Shown here one piece after another: positions 1 to 5,865 of a DNA stretch of 6,569 nt. This DNA comes from CAZUCD01 sp964618855 (GTDB taxonomy: Bacteria > Sumerlaeota > Sumerlaeia > SLMS01 > JANRJK01). Each line of letters begins with the position of its first letter. Positions within the stretch are counted from its first letter, which is position 1. Location of the stretch: assembly GCA_964618855.1 (NCBI GenBank), contig CAZUCD010000186.1:1-6569 (forward strand), in the 5' to 3' direction. The position numbers were made by a program, and so were the translations under genes. The notes below the pieces were generated by a model. That model saw nothing but the letters and a program-made list of their open reading frames with translations, was not told where the DNA came from and searched no databases.

Positions 1-99
1 GGCTCGGGGGTGATCGCCCGGTCGCCGAAGGTCCAGTTCGCCCCGGGGGCCGAGAACATCCTCATGGTGACGGTGGACGACGCCCCCCCGGCGCCATAG
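1..99 (+). CDS. C-terminal end of a probable carboxypeptidase-regulatory-like repeat protein (partial)
   Basis: The window opens inside a + strand reading frame (frame 1) that runs 32 codons to a TAG at 97-99. The start lies outside the window. The visible tail contains RSPKVQFAPGAENILMVTV followed by an acidic, proline-rich end (DDAPPAP). This resembles the C-terminus of the next gene, which ends KSESMALAPGGENLLVVPI and then TE, with a shared APGxENxLxV pattern. That beta-strand pattern also recalls the PGE-then-hydrophobic-strand endings of the modules within the downstream protein. I infer that the two genes are tandem paralogs with the same kind of final module. Only 71 nt separate this stop from the next start, and both genes are on the same strand, so they may be co-transcribed. 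The function of the missing part is unknown. The similarity rests on a short stretch, so the family call is moderate; that the frame is coding is more certain. Confidence 0.6.
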   Translation, partial: GSGVIARSPKVQFAPGAENILMVTVDDAPPAP

Positions 100-113
100 C
101 GGGATTGCGCTTC

Positions 114-131
114 GGGGCCCCCGGCGGGGCT
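114..131 (+). terminator. Small GC hairpin between the tandem genes (weak terminator candidate)
   Basis: GCCCC (117-121) can pair with GGGGC (126-130) around a CGGC loop, and the sequence then continues TAATTC. The stem has only 5 bp and no run of T follows, so it is a poor intrinsic terminator. It may instead be chance in GC-rich DNA or a processing hairpin. A very weak sigma70-like pair (TTGCGC at 105-110 and GCTAAT at 129-134, 18-nt spacer) overlaps the same gap. I do not regard it as a supported promoter. Confidence 0.2.
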
Positions 132-159
132 AATTCAGAATCGTTGCGAATGACCCGTC

Positions 160-164
160 GGAGG
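160..164 (+). promoter_or_regulatory. Ribosome binding site of the large modular protein
   Basis: GGAGG ends 5 nt before the ATG at 170. This strong Shine-Dalgarno fixes the start of the 1223-residue protein at the codon just before its positively charged, hydrophobic N-terminus. Confidence 0.85.
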
Positions 165-169
165 AAACC

Positions 170-3100
170 ATGCAGCGCAGGCCATTCTTCGTCGCTTGCC
201 TAATCGCCGCGATCCTGGCGGTCCTGATCGGGATCCTGGTGATGAGCCGCCGGCAGGCTCCCATGCCGGTCGTTGCCTCGGCGCGCCCGTCCCCCAGTGC
301 GGCTCCTCCAGCGCCAGCGAAGGGAACTCCGGAGCCGGCCACCCCCGCGGCGGAGGTCTCCCCGGCGGCGGAGGCGCCCGCCGGGGAGCGCGCGCCGTCG
401 CTGCGCAAGTTCAACGGCACCGTGTACGACGAACGGACCCGCAGCCCGATCGCCGGCGCCGTTGTGGGGGTCTTCGGGGCGAACTTGTCGGACTCCCCCT
501 GCGAGGAGCCCGCGCCGCGTGCCTCGGCGACCACGGACGGTGATGGCAGGTACACGCTGGAGTTTTCGCGGGACGCGACCGCGCAGCTCGAGGTGATCGT
601 CGCGCGGCGCGAGGGCTTCGCGGACTCGGGGCGGCTCACGCGCACGTTCTCCCCCGAGGGTGGCGGCGCCGACATCGCGGGCGACGGCTTCGACATCGGC
701 ATGGCCCGCGGGGACGACCTGCGCGTGAAGGTCGTCGCGGACGCGGACGACTCCCCCATCGTCGGCGCCAAGGTGGTGCTGCAGGGCGCGACCGGGCAGA
801 TGAACGCGCGCTCGATGGAGAAGATGGTCCTGAAGGCGTCGCGTTCGGTGACGGGATCGGCGGGGACCTGCACGGTCCCGACCGGCGGCCCGATCTCCGT
901 CGCACGACTGACGGCTTGCGCCACGGGATACATCAACGCGTCGGCAACGCTGATGCAGCCTGACCTTTCGCAGGAAGTCGTCATCCGGATGGTCCCATGC
1001 GGGGCGGGGATCGAGGGCGTGGTCCTCGACCTCGAGGGGGGGCCGGTCGCGGATGTGAGGGTGTCCGCCCGGGCGGAGTGGCGGCCGGGCCAGGAGTTCC
1101 TCATGCTCGGGACAAGGACGAACGCGGAGGGGAGGTACTCGCTTCCGTGCCTCCCCGCGGGAAAGCTGAGCGTGACGGCTTCTCTCACGCCCGAACGGTC
1201 ATTCGGCGACGAGGTCGAGGTGACGCTGGAGAAGGGGGAAACTCGAACGGTCGATTTCCGCGAGCAGCCCATGGGCTTCGCGACGGTCGCGGGGAAGGTG
1301 ACGCACAGGGACACGGGGAAGGGAGTCGCGGACGTGGAGTTGTTCGCGGACGGGAGCTTCGGCATGGCCTCCAACCCGGGTCCGGGGGACTTCGGCTATG
1401 CGCACACCAAGCCCGATGGGACCTATCAGATGAAGGTGCGCGCAGGGGCGAAGCCTGCGCAGAACTCGATGACCATCCTGCGACTGGAGGCGCCGAAGGG
1501 TTTCGTGATGGTTGCACGGGGAGCGCGCGGCATGGGTCCGGGCAGGTTCCTTCGCGACCTGCGGGCGGGATCGACCCACGAGGAAAACTTCGAGCTGGCG
1601 CCCGCGTTGACAGTGCGCGGGATCGCCGTCGCTGATGCAACGGGGGAGCCCGTGGCGGGGGCGCAGGCGCTCTACCTGGGCATGGGCCCGGGACGGCGCG
1701 GCAACCCACGGACTGCAACCTCCGATGAACAGGGAAGGATCGAGTTCCAAGTCGAGGAGATCGTGGAGGGCCAGTTGCACGCGAACACGGAGACGGCCTC
1801 CGGGAGTGCCGAGGTGCCCGCGGACTTCGGACCGGACTCCCCACCGATCGAGGTGCGGCTGCAGGATGGCGCCACCGTTTCGGGGAGACTTGTGGACACG
1901 GAAGGGAAGCCGGTGGGCGGGGTGTCGGTGACCGCACGCGCGGACGAGACCCGCGGAGTGGGTGGCCGGACTCCGATGTTTGGATTCGGCCTGCCACGCA
2001 ATGTGGCGACCGGCGCCGATGGCGCGTTCACGCTTCGGGGAGTGCCGCCGGGGAGAGTCATCTTGGATGGCGCCGACATGAGGGGCATGATGCGGGGTCG
2101 CCAGAATGCGAAGACGCGTGGAACCGTGGAACCACTGCGGCTTGAGCTGTCCCCCGGGGAATCCCGGGAGGGCGTCACGCTCATCTTCGCGGCGGGGTTC
2201 TGCATCAAGGGCATCGTCGTGGACGAGGATGGCCAGCCGATCGAGTCCGTGATGGTCAATGCGATCTCGGGGGATCAGTACCAGGGGACCGTCATGCGCA
2301 TCCCCTCCTTCACCGGCAAGGACGGACGATTCGAGGTGTGCGGCCTTCCCCTCGACGCCACCGTGCAGCTCAACGCTTGGAAGGAGGGGTACGAGAATGT
2401 CTCCGCGATGGGCCTGACGAGCCTGGCCGGGGAGCAGACGCTCCGGATGAAGAAGGATCATTCGCTCACTCTGATCGTCGTTCGCGAAGGAACGCGCGAA
2501 CCCGTGAAGTCCATCGAGTGGCGCGCCACGCAGTCCGGCTCCGGAGGCCCGGGCTGGGGGCGGGTCGGGCGGGGATCGCGGGACAGCTCTCCCTCGGGCA
2601 CGTACCAGGTTAGCCTGCGCATGCCCGAGGGTGAGGAACGCATCCTCCAGGTCGCGGAGTTGGACGCCGACGGGAAGGGGACCGGATTCGCGGGTTCCAC
2701 GTCCGTTGGGCCCAACGACTCGGAGGTGACGGTCACCGTGGCGAAGCTGGTGCGCTCGATTCGCGGCCGGGCGGTGACTGCGGGTGAAGGCGGAAAGCCC
2801 GTCGCGGGCGCCACCGTCAGCGTGGCAACCGGTGCCAGGCAGGGGTGGTGGGACGGAGAGCCTGGATCCGGTTTCGACGTGGCGCCTGTGCAGTCCGACG
2901 CGGCGGGGAACTTCGTCGTGAGAGGTGTAGCCCCGGGGAGTTACACGATCTCGGCGAGGAAGGGCGAGTTGTCCTCGGCCAAACTCGAGGTGGTGGTGTC
3001 CGCGGAGGCGGACCCGGCGCCGGTGACGGTCGAGCTGGCAGCCCCCGGGCGCCTGTTCGGCAAGGTCACGGGGCCCGACGGCGCGGTGATCGCGGGGGCG

Positions 3101-3841
3101 AAGGTGGACCTGCGGATGATGAACCTTGGGAATGACGAGCCTCGTTCGGCGACCACCGATGCCGGTGGCCGATACGAGATCGCGGGGGTGGGTCCGTTCG
3201 AGGGGGGCCACATGATGGTGACAGTGCCGGAGAGCAAACTCAGGAAGGGGACCGGGTGCAGTCTCAAGCCGGGCGAGGAGAAGGAGATCAACTTCGACTT
3301 CACGGGGCAGGTGAGGCTTCGCGGCAGGATCACCATCAACGGGGAACCGCCCCCCGCGCGGCGGGTCGTGGAGCTTCGCGACAGCCTCGACAACTCCGTT
3401 GGGGACCTTCGGGGCATCGATCCCTCCGGGAACTACGACGTCTACGTGCCCGCCGGTGAACTCCACGTCGCGCTGTCGACGTCCGGCACGATTCTGGAAG
3501 ATGCCGTTGCGCCATTCACATTGGCGGCGACGCCGCTCGAGCAGACGCGCAACCTCGACATCACGGTGTTTCCGGCGGCCGTGGCGATCGTGCTCCCGGA
3601 GGGTGGCACCATGCCACCGGGCCTCGTGCTTTCAATCCGGATCGAGCCCCCGGGCGAGCCTGCAACGATGGTCCACGTCGGCCCTGCCACTCAAACGGAG
3701 ATCGCCATCCCGTTGGTTCGGGCCGGGATGGGGCAGGCAGTGGTCACCCGTGTCGGCGGGGGCCAGGGGGAATGGAAGTCCGAAAGCATGGCGCTCGCGC
3801 CGGGAGGCGAGAACCTGCTGGTTGTGCCGATCACGGAGTAG
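170..3841 (+). CDS. Large membrane-anchored protein of about 12 tandem carboxypeptidase-regulatory-like modules
   Basis: The protein has 1223 residues. Its N-terminus is MQRR, then a hydrophobic span at about 5-25, then RR at 27-28, which reads as a signal anchor (or an uncleaved signal peptide). A disordered Pro/Ala/Glu-rich linker fills about 30-76. The rest is a string of roughly 90-100-residue beta-rich modules starting near residues 80, 184, 280, 371, 480, 568, 678, 765, 862, 961, 1049 and 1136. Most begin with a GxVxDxxGxPVxGAxV strand-turn-strand (at 83, 283, 484, 572, 681, 866, 964). Most carry a later TDxxGxYxL turn (TDGDGRYTL at 122, TNAEGRYSL at 317, TGADGAFTL at 614, TDAGGRYEI at 996), and some carry a GVPPG-type turn (624, 919). 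These are hallmarks of the CarboxypepD_reg / transthyretin-like fold. No peptidase catalytic domain is visible, so an enzymatic role is unlikely. I infer a periplasmic or envelope structural, adhesion or binding role. The eighth and last modules are degenerate. Ligand and partner are unknown. Confidence 0.85.
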   Translation: MQRRPFFVACLIAAILAVLIGILVMSRRQAPMPVVASARPSPSAAPPAPAKGTPEPATPAAEVSPAAEAPAGERAPSLRKFNGTVYDERTRSPIAGAVVGVFGANLSDSPCEEPAPRASATTDGDGRYTLEFSRDATAQLEVIVARREGFADSGRLTRTFSPEGGGADIAGDGFDIGMARGDDLRVKVVADADDSPIVGAKVVLQGATGQMNARSMEKMVLKASRSVTGSAGTCTVPTGGPISVARLTACATGYINASATLMQPDLSQEVVIRMVPCGAGIEGVVLDLEGGPVADVRVSARAEWRPGQEFLMLGTRTNAEGRYSLPCLPAGKLSVTASLTPERSFGDEVEVTLEKGETRTVDFREQPMGFATVAGKVTHRDTGKGVADVELFADGSFGMASNPGPGDFGYAHTKPDGTYQMKVRAGAKPAQNSMTILRLEAPKGFVMVARGARGMGPGRFLRDLRAGSTHEENFELAPALTVRGIAVADATGEPVAGAQALYLGMGPGRRGNPRTATSDEQGRIEFQVEEIVEGQLHANTETASGSAEVPADFGPDSPPIEVRLQDGATVSGRLVDTEGKPVGGVSVTARADETRGVGGRTPMFGFGLPRNVATGADGAFTLRGVPPGRVILDGADMRGMMRGRQNAKTRGTVEPLRLELSPGESREGVTLIFAAGFCIKGIVVDEDGQPIESVMVNAISGDQYQGTVMRIPSFTGKDGRFEVCGLPLDATVQLNAWKEGYENVSAMGLTSLAGEQTLRMKKDHSLTLIVVREGTREPVKSIEWRATQSGSGGPGWGRVGRGSRDSSPSGTYQVSLRMPEGEERILQVAELDADGKGTGFAGSTSVGPNDSEVTVTVAKLVRSIRGRAVTAGEGGKPVAGATVSVATGARQGWWDGEPGSGFDVAPVQSDAAGNFVVRGVAPGSYTISARKGELSSAKLEVVVSAEADPAPVTVELAAPGRLFGKVTGPDGAVIAGAKVDLRMMNLGNDEPRSATTDAGGRYEIAGVGPFEGGHMMVTVPESKLRKGTGCSLKPGEEKEINFDFTGQVRLRGRITINGEPPPARRVVELRDSLDNSVGDLRGIDPSGNYDVYVPAGELHVALSTSGTILEDAVAPFTLAATPLEQTRNLDITVFPAAVAIVLPEGGTMPPGLVLSIRIEPPGEPATMVHVGPATQTEIAIPLVRAGMGQAVVTRVGGGQGEWKSESMALAPGGENLLVVPITE

Positions 3842-3871
3842 GCCGGGGGGCGCCGGCACCGTGATTGTGCC
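3842..3871. other. 30-bp gap between convergent genes
   Basis: The stop codons of the modular protein gene (+) and the proline dehydrogenase gene (-) face each other across 30 bp. GCCGG (3842-3846) and CCGGC (3853-3857) can form a short hairpin that would read similarly on both strands. No T-tract follows on either side, so a bidirectional terminator is possible but poorly supported. Confidence 0.3.
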
Positions 3872-5380
3872 CTACCGTTCGCCGCGCGGGGGGGCGGGCT
3901 TGGGGTCGGCGAGGAGTCTTTCCGTCGCGACGCCCTCGGCGAAGCGCATGCGCAGGAACGACTCGTTGGAGGTGTTCTCCAGGATGCGTCGGACGAGGTA
4001 GGCCATGCCCTGGATCATGTCCCCGCAGGGCATGTAGATGCGCACGGGGACGCCCATGGAGCGCAGGGCGTCCTTCGTGGAGCCCGCCATGCCGAAGAGC
4101 ATCTGGAACTCGTAGCGGCCGCGGGGGACGCCGAGGACCTTCGCGAGCGCGAGTGCGTGCGCAATCGAGCGGCCGTTGTGGCTCGCGATGGCGGTGCGGA
4201 CGTGGCGGTGCCGCGAGAGGAGGATGCGCGCGCAGCGCTCGTACATCGCGTCGGTCTCGCGCTTGACCAGGATGACGGGCTCGGGCCAGCCCTTCTGGCG
4301 CGCCCAGAGCTGCTCGCTGTCCCAGTACGCGCCCTTCACGAGGCGGATCGTCATCGGCTGGCGGTTGGCCTCCAGCCAGTCGAGGAAGGATGCGAGGCAT
4401 GTGTCCGCGTCGCGCAGGTAGGCCTGCGCGACGGTGCCGAGGTGCTCGAAGCCGCGGAACTCGGGCTCGGAGAGCAGGTCGCGGAGAATGCGTAGGGAGA
4501 GGTCGCGGTACTCGAACTTCTCCATGTCCACGTTGATGAAGGCGCCGGCCTTGCGCGCGGCCCGCACGAGGGGCCGGAGGCGTTCGCGGACGGCCTCGCT
4601 GGTGCCGTCGGGGTCGGCTGGCTCGAACTTCGAGGTGAGCGAGCTGAGCTTTACGCTGACGTTGACGCGCGGTCCGCACTCGCGGGCGGCCTCGGGGAGG
4701 GAGCTCTCCGTGCGCGGCCCCAGGATGCGACCGAAGGTCTCCGTCATCTCCTGGTAGCGCCGGGCGAACTCGGCCGCCTGCTTCTCGCTCGCGACGAACT
4801 CCCCGAGGAGGTCCAGCGAGAACATGAATCCCTGCGCCTCGAGGGTGCGGATCGTGTGCGCGACGGTCTCGGGTGTGTCCCCGGCGATGAACTGGCGCGC
4901 CATCTGGGCGACGGCGTGGCGGCTGGCCCACATGGTCAGGCGCGGGGAGAGGTGCGCGAGGCGCGAGGCCCGCCGCGCGACCCCAAGGAGGTGGGTGGCC
5001 GGGAGTCCCGAGTCGAGCTGCGGGCTGTGGAGGTACTCGATGAAGTGGTCGGCGATGGCCCCACCGTCGGCCAGCGCGGGATAGACGTCCACGAACCGGA
5101 GGATGCGGTAGCGCAGATCCTCGTCCTTCATAAGGACGCCCATCATGGCGCCCTGAATGCCTTCGGTGCTGAGGAGAGGTGGGTGGGCACGCTCGGATCG
5201 CTGGAACAGCTTCTCGCCGATGCGGCGCGTCAGGCGCTCGATCTCGGCCTCTCCCGCGGGCGCGGGTGCGCCTGCCGGAGCAGTGTCCGGCACCGCAGGG
5301 GACGGGTCGTCGTGCGAGCCGTTGGACTCGGCCGCGGGCGCCGCGAGGGGGGAGGGGCGCTTCTTGGTCGCGGAGGGCAT
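3872..5380 (-). CDS. Proline dehydrogenase, PutA-type, stand-alone (no aldehyde dehydrogenase domain)
   Basis: The protein has 502 residues. Proline dehydrogenase is an FAD enzyme that oxidises L-proline to delta-1-pyrroline-5-carboxylate and passes electrons to the quinone pool. Residues 1-45 are a Pro/Ala-rich disordered tail. About 46-230 is the helical N-terminal region of PutA-like proteins (with RFVDVYPAL at 95-103). About 235-480 is the (beta/alpha)8 PRODH barrel. Family motifs are intact: VSVKLSS (K244), NVDMEKFEYRD (D285, E287), RLVKGAYWDSE (346-356), ASHNGRS (399-405), YEFQ (423-426), RIYMPCG (447-453) and YLVRRILENTSNESFLR (461-477). R464, R465 and E468 match the residues that hold the proline carboxylate and amine in E. 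coli PutA. The protein ends about 25 residues after this last motif, where bifunctional relatives go on into the P5C dehydrogenase domain. No DNA-binding domain is seen. The ATG at 5380 was chosen for its GGAG 6 nt upstream; the frame stays open to 5704, but that extension looks non-coding. ATG 5413 is a weaker alternative start. Confidence 0.95.
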   Translation of the reverse strand: MPSATKKRPSPLAAPAAESNGSHDDPSPAVPDTAPAGAPAPAGEAEIERLTRRIGEKLFQRSERAHPPLLSTEGIQGAMMGVLMKDEDLRYRILRFVDVYPALADGGAIADHFIEYLHSPQLDSGLPATHLLGVARRASRLAHLSPRLTMWASRHAVAQMARQFIAGDTPETVAHTIRTLEAQGFMFSLDLLGEFVASEKQAAEFARRYQEMTETFGRILGPRTESSLPEAARECGPRVNVSVKLSSLTSKFEPADPDGTSEAVRERLRPLVRAARKAGAFINVDMEKFEYRDLSLRILRDLLSEPEFRGFEHLGTVAQAYLRDADTCLASFLDWLEANRQPMTIRLVKGAYWDSEQLWARQKGWPEPVILVKRETDAMYERCARILLSRHRHVRTAIASHNGRSIAHALALAKVLGVPRGRYEFQMLFGMAGSTKDALRSMGVPVRIYMPCGDMIQGMAYLVRRILENTSNESFLRMRFAEGVATERLLADPKPAPPRGER

Positions 5381-5386
5381 GGGCGT

Positions 5387-5390
5387 CTCC
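5387..5390 (-). promoter_or_regulatory. Ribosome binding site of proline dehydrogenase
   Basis: On the minus strand GGAG sits 6 nt upstream of the ATG at 5380. It favours this start over the ATG at 5413, which has only a CAGGG run directly abutting it, and over the far-upstream ATG at 5704. Confidence 0.6.
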
Positions 5391-5541
5391 GGCTTCGGGC
5401 ACGGACCCTCCATCCCTGCTGTCCGCGGGGAGGGTCTTTCCGGGCCGGGATCGTTGGTTCTGGACCGTCCCCGGCGTGCCCCTTGCCTTGGTGTTGAATG
5501 CTCGCGCATGCGGGGTGCCGGCCGCAGCAGAAAAGTAAATC

Positions 5542-5622
5542 GCTTGCTCGCGTGCGGCACAGGCGCGAACCATGGGCGCCATTGCCACGGTACGCCCGCG
5601 GGGCGACGGTGCGCACGCAAGC
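5542..5622. repeat. Imperfect inverted repeat upstream of the small membrane protein gene
   Basis: The left arm, 5542-5560, reads GCTTGC, TCGC, GTGCG, G, CAC. The right arm, 5609-5622 (GTGCGCACGCAAGC), has the reverse complement GCTTGCGTGCGCAC. Fourteen pairs form if TCGC (5548-5551) and G5557 bulge out, with a 48-nt loop. It may be a leader RNA stem or a protein-binding site, but in GC-rich DNA it could be chance. Confidence 0.25.
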
Positions 5623-5632
5623 CCACCGATGC

Positions 5633-5636
5633 GAGG
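5633..5636 (+). promoter_or_regulatory. Ribosome binding site of the small membrane protein
   Basis: GAGG lies 8 nt before the ATG at 5645. It decides the start against the longer in-frame ATG at 5498, whose extra 49 residues are Arg/His/Pro-rich and look like translated non-coding DNA. Confidence 0.6.
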
Positions 5637-5644
5637 ACTCCAGG

Positions 5645-5797
5645 ATGGAAGGCGAAGATGACTCCCCGAAGGCGGAGGAAGTGCCGCTGGGCCCGCGCGA
5701 GCATGCGGACTACTCGGCGATGACGCTCGGGTTCGTTGCCGGCGTTGGCATCTCCATCATCGCAACGATCGCCCTGATCGTGACGAAGCTGACCTAG
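5645..5797 (+). CDS. Small single-span membrane protein, 50 residues, unknown function
   Basis: The protein has 50 residues. About 1-24 is hydrophilic and acidic (MEGEDDSPKAEEVPLGPREH, then ADYS). About 25-47 is a glycine/isoleucine-rich hydrophobic segment (TLGFVAGVGISIIATIALIV) long enough to cross the membrane once, and the protein ends TKLT. There are no positive charges just before the span except R18 and H20, and a lysine follows it, so topology is uncertain; an outside N-terminus is plausible. I recognise no family. A proper ribosome binding site, a single clean transmembrane segment and a stop soon after it support a real gene. It lies 68 nt upstream of the GspB-like gene on the same strand, separated by a strong stem-loop, so co-transcription and a role near the secretion apparatus are possible but only inferred from position. 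It could equally be a generic small membrane protein or a toxin-like peptide, though nothing specific points to a toxin. Confidence 0.6.
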   Translation: MEGEDDSPKAEEVPLGPREHADYSAMTLGFVAGVGISIIATIALIVTKLT

Positions 5798-5811
5798 CCC
5801 GCGGTCGGGGA

Positions 5812-5848
5812 CCGGATGCCGGGGACAATCCCCGGGCCTGCATCCCGG
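5812..5848 (+). other. Strong stem-loop between the small membrane protein gene and the GspB-like gene
   Basis: The inner stem CGGGGA (5820-5825) pairs with TCCCCG (5829-5834) around a CAA loop. The outer stem CCGGATGC (5812-5819) pairs with GCATC-C-CGG (5840-5848), with C5846 bulged. An internal bulge GGCCT (5835-5839) lies between the two stems. Fourteen pairs, mostly G-C, make this far stronger than other hairpins in the window. No T-run follows, so it is not a canonical intrinsic terminator. It ends 17 nt before the GspB-like ATG, a place where it could shape translation, protect an mRNA end, or cause partial termination. Confidence 0.5.
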
Positions 5849-5865
5849 CTTGCTGCATTGAACTC

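Larger units (their letters stand above)
5381..5644. promoter_or_regulatory. Divergent intergenic region between proline dehydrogenase and small membrane protein genes
   Basis: These 264 bp separate two divergently transcribed genes, so promoters for both should lie here. The only clearly AT-rich patch is at about 5529-5540 (AAAAGTAAAT). A TTGAAT at 5494-5499 resembles a -35 box on the + strand, but no matching -10 lies at the proper distance. On the minus strand, TTTACT in the AT patch is a possible -10 with no convincing -35. No operator or riboswitch was recognised. Both flanking frames stay open through part of this region, but they lack ribosome binding sites and look like GC-driven extensions. 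Confidence 0.4.

Noticed and set aside
188..199. Possible lipobox (FVAC, C10) in the large modular protein
   Set aside because: The cysteine is only ten residues in, before most of the hydrophobic span, so it cannot be a normal lipoprotein cleavage site.
1199..3466. 755-codon open frame on the minus strand across the modular protein gene (and a 414-codon one at 130-1374)
   Set aside because: These are antisense shadows of the + strand gene in GC-rich DNA. Their translations are Arg/Pro/His-rich with no domain motifs, and the + strand frame has a ribosome binding site, a signal anchor and repeated modules.
3831..5588. 585-codon open frame on the minus strand overlapping proline dehydrogenase
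   Set aside because: It is an alternate frame of the same strand, Arg/Pro/His-rich, with no recognisable motif, while the proline dehydrogenase frame carries all the family motifs.
5498..5644. 49-residue extension of the small membrane protein
   Set aside because: The extension is basic and low-complexity with no ribosome binding site, whereas the ATG at 5645 has GAGG at 8 nt.
5381..5704. 108-residue N-terminal extension of proline dehydrogenase
   Set aside because: It is Arg/Pro-rich, resembles no PutA sequence and overlaps the start of the divergent small gene. The ATG at 5380 has its own ribosome binding site.
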